This document shows, in pieces, positions 1-5,383 of a stretch of DNA of 7,447 nt. Within the stretch, counting starts at the first letter, position 1. Every line of letters starts with the position of its first letter. Source of the DNA: Rickettsiales bacterium (GTDB lineage: Bacteria > Pseudomonadota > Alphaproteobacteria > Rs-D84). Position numbers and translations under genes: made by a program. The notes beneath the pieces are model-generated. The model worked only from the letters and a program-made list of their open reading frames with translations. It was not told the DNA's origin and made no database searches. The stretch spans positions 1 to 7,447 of the forward strand of contig JAISGC010000078.1 of NCBI GenBank assembly GCA_031263295.1. Reading direction: 5' to 3'.

Positions 1-62
1 ATGCGCCTGTGTGCTTTCGCAAAATCCAATTGAACTTTGCAATTTGCACATTGAACTTTCTT
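1..62. other. non-coding left edge with a short direct repeat
   Basis: No gene is supported here. The decamer ATTGAACTTT occurs twice, at 29-38 and 50-59, 21 bp apart, with an AT-rich TTTGCAATTTGCA-like stretch between the copies. It lies just downstream of the stop codon of the minus-strand gene that ends at 63. No clear terminator hairpin followed by a T-run is visible on the minus strand. Confidence 0.4.
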
Positions 63-563
63 TTATTCCCTACCCCACTCTTTCCAACTCTTCTTCTCGC
101 ACCGCTCCAAATCGACGACCTGCTTTTCGTTGACCGGACAAATCAGGATTCCGTCGGTCGTGCCCTGCATCTGATTCTCGCCCGCCTCGCGGTATGCGAA
201 CGAAGCGCGGCGCGGCGCCCGAATGCAGTTGACGCGCACAAAGCCGTCGTGCTTTTTCGCCGACACCCACGCGCGGGTGTATTGCGCGAATCCATAGCAC
301 GGGAACTCGTCCAAAATATACATCTCCCAGCCCGAAGCCGGGCCGGCGCCCGCACCCGCCGGTTTAGTCCCGGCAAATGTGATTTTATATTCGGACAAGC
401 GCAGGCCCGACACGGCCTCCCAATCGACGCTTGTCGACAGCAGCGGCGCCGCCTCTGCGCCTGCGGCGCAGAGAGAGAATAAGAGAATAAGAGAATAAGA
501 GAATGCGGCGGTCCGAGCGCGCATGATTTTTATTTTTCGTAAAAACATTTCAATAGTCTCCAT
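63..563 (-). CDS. secreted protein of unknown function, repeat-encoded signal peptide
   Basis: I do not recognise the family. The 166-residue product begins with a basic segment (K10, K12, R15, R17) and a hydrophobic core, FSYSLILLFSL (21-31), ending in a plausible signal peptidase I site after A36-E37-A38. The mature part of about 128 residues has four cysteines (89, 113, 142, 155), enough for two disulfides, so a periplasmic or exported location is inferred. No lipobox, catalytic motif or further membrane segment is evident. The annotated ATG is kept because residues 1-31 align without gaps to the start of the porin at the right end of the window. M14 (ATG at 524-522) is a possible shorter start that would still leave a complete signal peptide. 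The gene follows the zinc-ribbon gene on the same strand with a 53-bp gap and no obvious promoter, so co-transcription is possible. The signal-peptide core is encoded by an 8-bp tandem repeat, which is unusual. Confidence 0.75.
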   Translation of the reverse strand: METIEMFLRKIKIMRARTAAFSYSLILLFSLCAAGAEAAPLLSTSVDWEAVSGLRLSEYKITFAGTKPAGAGAGPASGWEMYILDEFPCYGFAQYTRAWVSAKKHDGFVRVNCIRAPRRASFAYREAGENQMQGTTDGILICPVNEKQVVDLERCEKKSWKEWGRE

Positions 564-576
564 TCTCTTATTCTCT
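490..576. repeat. inverted AATAAGAG-type repeat around the start of the 63-563 gene
   Basis: Positions 490-505 and 561-576 are perfect 16-bp inverted repeats (AGAGAATAAGAGAATG and its complement), separated by 55 bp. The left arm belongs to a longer tandem array of the 8-bp unit at about 473-504, which encodes the signal-peptide core. The right arm contains the minus-strand ATG (563-561). In mRNA the arms could pair and hide the start codon. Confidence 0.8.
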
Positions 577-577
577 G

Positions 578-596
578 CAAACGCGAAGTGTTTGCG
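578..596. repeat. CGAAG-loop hairpin between two minus-strand genes
   Basis: GCAAACGC and GTGTTTGC flank the triplet GAA. They pair over eight positions, one of them a G-T wobble. The hairpin sits in the 53-bp gap between the zinc-ribbon stop and the next ATG and is itself flanked by AATAAGAG-type copies (561-576 and about 598-611). Its CGAAG turn matches the turn of the hairpins at 5549-5567 and 6248-6266. It could act as an intercistronic mRNA structure, but no T-run follows it as in a classical terminator. Confidence 0.6.
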
Positions 597-616
597 TTTC
601 TCTTATTCTCTAATTC

Positions 617-1102
617 TCATTCCTCCTCCACAAACCTCGCCGAAATTGTCGCGCCGCCGGGAACGGCTGGCTCGACTATGCGGGTGAACGACAATTCGGA
701 CATAGGGTCGATAAGGCCGTCCGGCGGCAATTGGGCGACCTGGCCCAGAATCTCGCCGCTTTTGGATTTGATTACAAAGACTATGTCCGGGACCGAATAT
801 GTGGAATCGGAAAAGTTCCGAATGACGGATTTGATCGAATATCCGGACTCCGCATTCGCAACCGAAACGACCGAAATGGTGAGAAGCTCCTTCTTCTGAT
901 TTTTCCCGAAAACGGAAAACGCGACTATGGCGAACAGCGCCGCCGCGAGCATCAGCGCGACCGCCAGCCATAATTTCGCGCTTGGCCCCAGTCCCGCCGC
1001 GGGCCGAACGGCGCCCGTGCGATGCCCGCAAACCGGGCATTTTCCGGCCCCGGACTTGGCTATGCGGAACGGAGTCTTGCAAAAAGCGCAGATTTTTATC
1101 AT
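617..1102 (-). CDS. zinc-ribbon membrane protein, MJ0042 type with DUF3426-like tail
   Basis: The 161-residue product has an N-terminal zinc ribbon with C5-x2-C8 and C22-x2-C25. A short Ala/Gly/Pro linker, a single transmembrane helix at about 44-66, and an extracytoplasmic domain of about 90 residues follow. That domain resembles DUF3426 (pattern N-x-S...VP-x-I...K-x-G-x-I-L-G...PG). Proteins with this layout are common in Alphaproteobacteria and their biochemical role is unknown. The ribbon should face the cytoplasm and the tail the periplasm. I place the start at the ATG at 1102-1100, because the longer frame beginning at 1141 would translate through the likely promoter (TTGCAA at 1141-1136, TACAAT at 1119-1114) and would add 13 residues in front of a typical MIKICAFC start. 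With this start the mRNA leader is only about 4-5 nt. Confidence 0.8.
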   Translation of the reverse strand: MIKICAFCKTPFRIAKSGAGKCPVCGHRTGAVRPAAGLGPSAKLWLAVALMLAAALFAIVAFSVFGKNQKKELLTISVVSVANAESGYSIKSVIRNFSDSTYSVPDIVFVIKSKSGEILGQVAQLPPDGLIDPMSELSFTRIVEPAVPGGATISARFVEEE

Positions 1103-1113
1103 CTCTCTTGCAT

Positions 1114-1141
1114 ATTGTATAGCGTTATTTTTTATTTGCAA
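1114..1141 (-). promoter_or_regulatory. predicted promoter of the zinc-ribbon gene
   Basis: On the minus strand, TTGCAA (1141-1136), a 16-bp spacer and TACAAT (1119-1114) make a good sigma70-type promoter. Transcription should begin near 1107, about 5 nt before the ATG at 1102. The -35 hexamer is its own reverse complement and is shared with the plus-strand promoter. Confidence 0.6.
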
Positions 1142-1164
1142 TCCCTCATTCGATAATATATAAT
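1136..1164 (+). promoter_or_regulatory. predicted promoter of the DUF4167-like gene
   Basis: TTGCAA (1136-1141), a 17-bp spacer and a perfect TATAAT (1159-1164) form one of the best sigma70-type promoters in the window. Transcription should start near 1171, leaving a leader of about 52 nt that carries AAGGA six bases before the ATG. Confidence 0.7.
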
Positions 1165-1222
1165 CGCCTCATAACAAATCCCAGATTTCATAAAAACAGA
1201 TAAAATCCGCAAAGGAATATTT

Positions 1223-1498
1223 ATGCAACATAATAAAAAACAGCAGATGTCAATGGGCGTTATGGTTCAGCGGTGCCACCGCTGGCGGCAAAAGCGCAAG
1301 CAATACATAGACCAGGCGCGCCAGACGGCGGACGAGATAGAGCGCGAGCGCCTCTTGCAGATGGCCGAGCACTACGGCCGCATCGTCAGCGACGAGCAGA
1401 ACCGCATCGACTCCAAGCGCGGCGACGCGGTGCCCCAGCAGCCCGCCGAACCGCTGGACGACGACGACGACGATTTCCAGGATTTTAAGAACAGCTAA
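1223..1498 (+). CDS. small DUF4167-like protein
   Basis: The product is a 91-residue, highly charged soluble protein. Residues about 25-62 (a helical stretch including LLQMAEHYGRIVSDEQ at 44-59) resemble the core of DUF4167, an alphaproteobacterial domain of unknown function with a conserved 'LQHAEHY-R-I' signature. The N-terminus is basic and rich in Lys, Arg and Gln. The C-terminus is an acidic run of six Asp (79-84) followed by a short polar tail. DUF4167 proteins are usually longer and have a conserved basic, Asn-rich N-terminus; this one is short and only the helical core is recognisable. AAGGA lies six bases before the ATG and a strong promoter lies about 60 bp upstream, so it is probably expressed as a single gene. 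A hairpin terminator follows at 1558-1581. The function is unknown. Confidence 0.75.
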   Translation: MQHNKKQQMSMGVMVQRCHRWRQKRKQYIDQARQTADEIERERLLQMAEHYGRIVSDEQNRIDSKRGDAVPQQPAEPLDDDDDDFQDFKNS

Positions 1499-1637
1499 TT
1501 ATTCCAGAGCCTTTTCCTGCCCCCATTTATGGGGGCGGGAAAGTTTTGCTTGATGAGAAAACCCGGCGCAAGCCGGGTTTTAGAATCATAGCAAAACTTG
1601 GGTGGGGGCAGATTTTTTCCCCGCGCTATGGAATAAT
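1498..1637. repeat. nested palindromic element with ATTATTCCAGAGC ends
   Basis: The ends ATTATTCCAGAGC (1498-1510) and GCTATGGAATAAT (1625-1637) are inverted copies with one mismatch. Inside are a second perfect inverted pair (AAGTTTTGCT 1541-1550 and AGCAAAACTT 1590-1599), a short pair TGCCCCCA/TGGGGGCA (1518-1525 and 1603-1610), and the central hairpin at 1558-1581. The left end overlaps the last base of the stop codon of the preceding gene. It has no coding capacity and looks like a MITE- or REP-like element. The same end sequence occurs at 5504, 6206 and (inverted) 6357. Confidence 0.75.
1558..1581 (+). terminator. rho-independent-type terminator after the DUF4167-like gene
   Basis: A perfect 10-bp stem, AAAACCCGGC / GCCGGGTTTT, closes on a GCAA loop. 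The stem ends in TTTT on the plus strand and AAAA precedes it, so it could stop transcription in both directions. It lies 59 bp past the stop codon and forms the centre of the palindromic element. Confidence 0.6.
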
Positions 1638-1665
1638 TTTGATTTCCCAAATGAACCCCCACCCA

Positions 1666-1725
1666 AGATTTTCTAGGCAACAAGTTGCCAAGAAAATCTA
1701 TCCCGCCCCCATTTATGGGGGCGGG
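1666..1725. repeat. two adjacent strong hairpins downstream of the dnaJ-like gene
   Basis: The first hairpin (1666-1699) has 16-nt arms with one mismatch around AA. The second (1702-1725) is a perfect 11-bp stem (CCCGCCCCCAT / ATGGGGGCGGG) around TT. A near copy of the second, with one stem mismatch, lies at about 1516-1539 inside the preceding element. On the minus strand they begin about 10 nt after the dnaJ-like stop codon, so they may end or stabilise that mRNA. No long T-run follows. No gene is seen between 1499 and 1735. Confidence 0.65.
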
Positions 1726-1735
1726 AAAGAGCCAG

Positions 1736-2623
1736 CTACAATCCCGCCTTGCCCAACTCCTCCAACGCCTTCTTTTGCTCGCGCGAAAGTTTCGTCGGAA
1801 CCACGGCCAGCAGCTCGATATAAAGGTCCCCGCAGCCCGCGTTCGGGCCGCCCGGCATTCCGTGGCCGCGGGCGCGCAGGCGGTCGCCCGCCTGGGTTCC
1901 GGCCGGAATCTTGACCCCGAGTTTTTTCTTGTCGATTGTCATAACCTCGATTTCGCCGCCGAGGGCCATCGCGGAATAGGGCGCGGCCGCGCGCATAAAT
2001 AAATCGCGGCCGGCGCGGACGAACGCCGGATGGTTGCGGATGCGGACATCGACGAAAAAGTCGCCGGACGGCGCGCCGTCGAGTTTTTCGCCCTGGCCCG
2101 CCAAACGCAGCCGCGCGCCGTCCTCGACCCCGGCGGGAATCTTGACGGAAATCTCGCGCTTTTCGCCCGGAACCCTGATGGTTTCGGTTTTGCCCGCGAA
2201 CGCCTCTTCAAGCGTTATGACGACCTCGTGCAGCATATCGCGGCCGCGCGCGGGGCGCCGCGACCGGCCGGTATTGAAGCCGAAGCTGCGCAGAACATCG
2301 TCCATCATATCCGACATATCGAAGCCGCCCATATCGAAACGGAACGCGCCGCCGCCCATTCCGGAGAAAGGATTGCCATTAAAACCGGCACTGCCGAAGG
2401 GTCCGCCTGCGCCGCTGGCGCCAAACTGGTCATAGGCCGCGCGCTTTTGCGGGTCTTTGAGAATATCGTATGCGTTGCTGACTTCCTTAAAGCTTTCCTC
2501 GGCGGCCTTGTCGCCGTGATTTTTGTCGGGATGGTATTTGAGGACCAGCTTTCGGTATGCGGCTTTTATTGCCGCATCATCGGCGCCCTTTGCCACGCCC
2601 AAAACTTCATAGGGGTTCTTCAT
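1736..2623 (-). CDS. type II J-domain co-chaperone (DnaJ/CbpA-like, no zinc finger)
   Basis: This is a 295-residue Hsp40 protein. Residues 1-68 are a complete J domain with the Hsp70-activating HPD motif at 31-33. Residues about 69-125 form a Gly/Phe-rich linker (PFG, GGAF, FSGMGGG). Residues about 128-285 form the two beta-barrel substrate-binding domains, with LEEAFAG, KIPAGVEDGARLRLAG and KIPAGTQAG motifs. The four CxxCxGxG zinc-finger repeats of classical DnaJ, normally inserted after the LEEAF-G-IR segment, are absent; the only Cys is residue 264. It is therefore a type II J protein, either CbpA-like or a DnaJ that has lost its zinc finger. It would deliver unfolded protein to DnaK in the cytoplasm. 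No dnaK or grpE neighbour is present. The promoter lies directly upstream and the gene appears to be transcribed on its own. I assign no symbol because CbpA and zinc-less DnaJ cannot be separated here. Confidence 0.92.
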   Translation of the reverse strand: MKNPYEVLGVAKGADDAAIKAAYRKLVLKYHPDKNHGDKAAEESFKEVSNAYDILKDPQKRAAYDQFGASGAGGPFGSAGFNGNPFSGMGGGAFRFDMGGFDMSDMMDDVLRSFGFNTGRSRRPARGRDMLHEVVITLEEAFAGKTETIRVPGEKREISVKIPAGVEDGARLRLAGQGEKLDGAPSGDFFVDVRIRNHPAFVRAGRDLFMRAAAPYSAMALGGEIEVMTIDKKKLGVKIPAGTQAGDRLRARGHGMPGGPNAGCGDLYIELLAVVPTKLSREQKKALEELGKAGL

Positions 2624-2632
2624 TGTCCGGAC

Positions 2633-2661
2633 AATATAGTGTCAGCGAGGGGAAAAATCAA
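2633..2661 (-). promoter_or_regulatory. predicted promoter of the dnaJ-like gene
   Basis: On the minus strand, TTGATT (2661-2656), 17 bp and TATATT (2638-2633) precede the ATG at 2623 by only 9 nt. The predicted start near 2626 leaves a leader of about 3 nt, with no Shine-Dalgarno site. The 8-bp palindrome GTCCGGAC fills 2625-2632 between the -10 box and the ATG and could be an operator, though it may be chance. No CIRCE-like heat-shock element is seen. Confidence 0.6.
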
Positions 2662-2662
2662 G

Positions 2663-2768
2663 TAGTGGTTAGGGGAAGGGGTTAGTGGATTTTATGATAG
2701 CGCCGATTTTTATAAGACAAACTTTATCGCGCGCTACACTAACCCCTAACCCCTTCCCCTAACCCCTA
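2663..2768. repeat. inverted repeat with G-quadruplex motif between parE and dnaJ-like gene
   Basis: Arms 2667-2685 and 2746-2764 are perfect 19-bp inverted repeats (GGTTAGGGGAAGGGGTTAG), extendable to 23 bp with one mismatch (2663-2685 and 2746-2768). A second inner pair, TAGCGC/GCGCTA (2698-2703 and 2731-2736), follows. The right arm ends exactly on the parE stop codon (TAG, 2768-2766). On the minus strand, 2766-2743 has four GGGG runs separated by TTA, AA and TTA. The left arm ends next to the -35 box of the dnaJ-like promoter. It may serve as the parE terminator, with ATTTTT following the 3' arm. Confidence 0.75.
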
Positions 2769-4724
2769 AACAAACAACTCCTTCACAAACTTCGCGTTCT
2801 CGGTAATGAACCGGAATCGGAACTCGGGCTTTTTGCCCATCAGTTCGCCGACCAATTGCTTGGTGCGCATATTGTCTTCGGCGCCCTCTTCGGTCCGCGG
2901 CGGCAAATCGACGCGAATCAAGCGGCGCGTTTTGGGCGACATAGTGGTCTCTTTCAATTGCCCCGGCATCATTTCGCCAAGCCCCTTGAATCGCGAGATT
3001 TCGATTTTCTTCCCTTTGTATTTCGCGCGCGCGACTTCGAGCTCCTCGTCGGTGTCGATATAGACAGACTCGGTCCCCGCGGTCAGCCGATAGAGCGGCG
3101 GGCACGACAAATATAGATGCCCGCCGTGAATCAATTGCGGCATAGTTTGATAGAAGAATGTCATCAACAAGGATGCAATGTGCGAGCCGTCGACATCGGC
3201 ATCGGTCATAATTATGACCTTTTCATAGCGCAGCTTTTCCTCGTTCCAGTCCGTCGTCCCCGCGCCGATAATATCGATAAGGTCCGAGATTTCTTTGTTG
3301 GCCCCGGCCTTCTCGTCGCTGTTGGATGCGACATTCAGAATCTTTCCGCGCAAGGCATAGATGGCCTGCATCGCGCGATCGCGCGCCTGCTTCGCGGTGC
3401 CGCCCGCCGATTCTCCCTCGACCAGAAACAGCTCCGTTCCTGCGACGCCGTGCTTCGCGCAGTCGGCGAGTTTCGCGGGCATACGCGCGCGCTTTGTCGG
3501 AGTTTTCCGCGCAATCTCTTTGACTTGTTTTGTTTTGATTCGCGCCGCGGCCAGGTTGTTCACAAAATCCAAAAGCGCGCTCGCGGTCTTTGGATCGCCC
3601 GCAAGAAATAGTTCCCACGGGTCGGACAAAGCCTTGTCGACAAAGCGCGCGATTTCCGGATTCGATAGTTTCTCTTTCGTCTGGCCCAGAAACTGCGGCG
3701 TTTTATAAAAGACCGAAACGATGGCCGCGGCCGAATCAAACACATCGTCCGAGATAATATTCGCAGACGCCTTGTCGCCGATTTTCTCGCCGTAATTGCG
3801 GAGCCCCCGCGAAATAGCGGCCTTAAATCCCTGCTCGTGAGTGCCGCCGTCGATGGTCGCGATGGTATTGCAGTAAGACGCGAAAAATCCGTCGTCGGAC
3901 GCCGCGCCGTTTTCGTCGGTCAGAAAAGTTATGGCCCATTCGACGCGGCCGACATCGTCGGGGAACTCGACCGAGCCCGCAAAAGTTTTCGGCAGAATGC
4001 GCGGGACCGAAGCGGTCTTCTCTTCCAAAAAGTCAGAAACTCCGTTCGGATAATAAAAAGTCGCCGTCGCCGGAATGCCCATATCGTCGGTTATCAATTC
4101 GGGCGCCGCGATGAAATCTATTTTAAGCCCCTTGGACAAGAACGCTTTCGCGCGCGCCATTCTGTAAATCTTGGTCGGCTTGAAAACCGCGGCCGCGCCA
4201 AATATTTGGTCGTCGATTGTGAAGCGCACGCGCGTCCCGTGGCCGTTGGTCGCCGCCCCTTTTTCGATTGGCCCCAGCGTTTTTCCGCGCGCGAATTTCT
4301 GCGTCCATAAAAAGCCGTCGCGCAAAACCGAGACCTCGGTCGAAGATGACAGCGCATTCACGACCGCCGCGCCGACGCCATGCAATCCGCCCGAAGTTTT
4401 ATAGACATTGTTGTTGAACTTTCCGCCCGAATGAAGCATCGAGAAAATTATTTCGAGCGCCGATTTGCCAGGGAACTTCGGATGCTCGTCGACGGGCATT
4501 CCGCGGCCGTCGTCCGCGATTTCGATTGTCTTCGCATCGATAAGATTGACCGATATTTTTTTGGCGAATCCGGCGACGGCCTCGTCTATCGCGTTGTCGA
4601 GTATTTCGACGGGCAGATGGTGCCATGCCTTCTCGTCGGTTCCGCCGATATACATTCCGGGCCGCAGCCGCACGGGCTCCAAGCCTTCCAAAACCTGAAT
4701 ATCAGACGCGTTGTAATCGGACAT
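2766..4724 (-). CDS. parE: DNA topoisomerase IV subunit B
   Basis: The 652-residue type IIA topoisomerase ATPase subunit pairs with ParC to decatenate daughter chromosomes and relax DNA using ATP. The Bergerat ATP site is intact: EILDNAIDEA (40-49) with the Mg-binding Asn, DDGRGMPVDEHP (71-82), and the glycine lid GGLHGVGAAVVNALS (112-126). The transducer domain spans about 230-400. The TOPRIM domain carries EGESAGG (436-442) and DADVDG (508-513), giving the metal-binding E436, D508, D510 and D512. PLYRL (543-547), RFKGLGEM (578-585) and the short C-terminus ending in FRFITENAKFVKELFV are family-typical. The length of about 650 residues, the lack of a large TOPRIM insert and the tail favour ParE over GyrB. 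parC is not in the window. There is no Shine-Dalgarno site before the ATG, and a promoter sits at 4732-4760. Confidence 0.95.
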   Translation of the reverse strand: MSDYNASDIQVLEGLEPVRLRPGMYIGGTDEKAWHHLPVEILDNAIDEAVAGFAKKISVNLIDAKTIEIADDGRGMPVDEHPKFPGKSALEIIFSMLHSGGKFNNNVYKTSGGLHGVGAAVVNALSSSTEVSVLRDGFLWTQKFARGKTLGPIEKGAATNGHGTRVRFTIDDQIFGAAAVFKPTKIYRMARAKAFLSKGLKIDFIAAPELITDDMGIPATATFYYPNGVSDFLEEKTASVPRILPKTFAGSVEFPDDVGRVEWAITFLTDENGAASDDGFFASYCNTIATIDGGTHEQGFKAAISRGLRNYGEKIGDKASANIISDDVFDSAAAIVSVFYKTPQFLGQTKEKLSNPEIARFVDKALSDPWELFLAGDPKTASALLDFVNNLAAARIKTKQVKEIARKTPTKRARMPAKLADCAKHGVAGTELFLVEGESAGGTAKQARDRAMQAIYALRGKILNVASNSDEKAGANKEISDLIDIIGAGTTDWNEEKLRYEKVIIMTDADVDGSHIASLLMTFFYQTMPQLIHGGHLYLSCPPLYRLTAGTESVYIDTDEELEVARAKYKGKKIEISRFKGLGEMMPGQLKETTMSPKTRRLIRVDLPPRTEEGAEDNMRTKQLVGELMGKKPEFRFRFITENAKFVKELFV

Positions 4725-4731
4725 GGCCGGG

Positions 4732-4760
4732 ATAGTATCGGATTTTTTATTTTATTGCAA
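4732..4760 (-). promoter_or_regulatory. predicted parE promoter, leaderless
   Basis: On the minus strand, TTGCAA (4760-4755), 17 bp of AT-rich spacer and TACTAT (4737-4732) stand directly before the ATG (4724-4722). Only CCCGGCC separates the -10 box from the start codon. Transcription would start at about the A of the ATG or 1-2 nt before it, so a leaderless message is predicted. Confidence 0.6.
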
Positions 4761-4770
4761 GGCCTGCAAG

Positions 4771-4873
4771 AATGAGCAATGCGCAATGAGCAGTGAGCAA
4801 TGGCGGCTCGCTAGAACGCACAAGAACATTCGGCAAGCTTCCATTGCTCGCTGCTCATTGCGCATTGCTCATT
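4771..4873. repeat. 33-bp inverted repeat between pal and parE
   Basis: Arms 4771-4803 and 4841-4873 are inverted copies, 32 of 33 bases matching, around a 37-bp loop. Each arm is itself a degenerate tandem of GAGCAATG-like words. The element exactly fills the space between the pal terminator and the parE promoter and has no coding capacity. A related ATTGCTCATTG cluster lies inside the UDG-family gene at 5768-5799. Confidence 0.85.
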
Positions 4874-4874
4874 G

Positions 4875-4900
4875 AAAAATCGCCCCGAAGGGCGATTTTT
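4875..4900 (-). terminator. rho-independent terminator of pal
   Basis: Read on the minus strand, an 11-bp stem (AAAAATCGCCC / GGGCGATTTTT) closes on a TTCG tetraloop and ends in five T. Its 5' arm overlaps the pal TAA stop codon (4901-4899), so pal translation runs into the terminator stem. Confidence 0.85.
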
Positions 4901-5306
4901 ATTTCGCGGCTGTCGTGGTCGCGTTGCGGTTTTGTTTCCAAACCGATTCGCCGGTTCCGGAAACGGCCGGGCGATCCTTGCCGTAAGAGATGGTCTTGAC
5001 GCGCGCGGCGGCAACCCCGTCCTTGACGATGACGGCTTTCGCGGCGTTCGCGCGGCGCGCGCCCAGAGCCAAGTTGTACTCGGCGGTTCCGCGTTCGTCG
5101 CAGTTGCCCGCTATCTGGACTTTGGTGTCCGCGTGATTTTTCAGATACAGCGACTGGCCCAGAAGATTGTTCTTGGCCTCGGCACTTACTTCCGAAGAAT
5201 CAAAGGCAAAAAAGACCTTTTGATTGTTGATGTCCGACGGCTCGACCACGGAGGCGCCGCCGCAGGCCGCCAACAATGCGAGCGGTGCATATTTTAATAC
5301 TTTCAT
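4899..5306 (-). CDS. pal: peptidoglycan-associated lipoprotein
   Basis: The 135-residue Pal lipoprotein anchors the outer membrane to peptidoglycan and works with the Tol system during envelope constriction. A short lipoprotein signal ends in the lipobox L12-A13-A14-C15, so Cys15 should be lipidated. An OmpA-like domain covers about 28-130: VFFAFDSSEV (31-40), then GNCDERGTAEYNLALGARRA (67-86), then ISYGKDRPA. D70 and R85 are spaced like the residues that hold diaminopimelate in OmpA-family domains. Many Pal proteins have GHCDERGT; here the His is Asn68. The linker between C15 and the domain is very short, and the protein is somewhat smaller than usual. A strong Shine-Dalgarno site (AAGGGAGGA, 5319-5311) precedes the ATG. 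tolB and the other tol genes, its usual neighbours, are absent: parE lies downstream and a divergent UDG-family gene upstream. Confidence 0.93.
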   Translation of the reverse strand: MKVLKYAPLALLAACGGASVVEPSDINNQKVFFAFDSSEVSAEAKNNLLGQSLYLKNHADTKVQIAGNCDERGTAEYNLALGARRANAAKAVIVKDGVAAARVKTISYGKDRPAVSGTGESVWKQNRNATTTAAK

Positions 5307-5317
5307 AATTTCCTCCC

Positions 5318-5347
5318 TTGGATTTATTTAGTATTCTGTGGTAATAA
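5318..5347 (+). promoter_or_regulatory. possible promoter of the UDG-family gene
   Basis: TTGGAT (5318-5323), 18 bp and TAATAA (5342-5347) form a modest sigma70-type promoter. The predicted leader of about 30 nt carries AAGGA (5371-5375) eight bases before the ATG at 5384. Its -10 box overlaps the -10 box of the pal promoter on the other strand. Confidence 0.4.
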
Positions 5348-5372
5348 TACACGAAGAAACGCAAAAACACAA
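5344..5372 (-). promoter_or_regulatory. predicted pal promoter
   Basis: On the minus strand, TTGTGT (5372-5367), 17 bp and TATTAT (5349-5344) give a transcription start near 5337 and a leader of about 31 nt containing the strong Shine-Dalgarno site. The -35 box overlaps the ribosome-binding site of the divergent UDG-family gene. Confidence 0.55.
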
Positions 5373-5383
5373 GGAAAATCACA

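Noticed and set aside
471..618. AATAAGAG repeats as a CRISPR-like array
   Set aside because: The 8-bp units are contiguous or inverted, with no constant-length repeats separated by unique spacers.
1103..1141. longer start of the zinc-ribbon gene at 1141
   Set aside because: The extra 13 codons coincide with a good -35/-10 promoter and do not resemble the N-terminus of MJ0042-type proteins.
2030..2665. 211-residue plus-strand open frame opposite the dnaJ-like gene
   Set aside because: It lies almost entirely antisense to a clear J-domain gene, has no recognisable domain, and reflects high-GC third-position bias on the other strand.
2743..2770. telomere-like CCCCTAA heptads suggesting a replicon end
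   Set aside because: There are only a few units, with an inverted partner 60 bp away in mid-chromosome context between two intact genes.
3117..3611. 164-residue plus-strand open frame opposite parE
   Set aside because: It is antisense to the conserved TOPRIM region of parE, and its composition is typical of a shadow frame.
2766..4724. gyrB as the identity of the topoisomerase gene
   Set aside because: The length of 652 residues, the absence of the large GyrB insert, the PLYRL segment and the C-terminal tail fit ParE better; gyrB would usually be about 800 residues.
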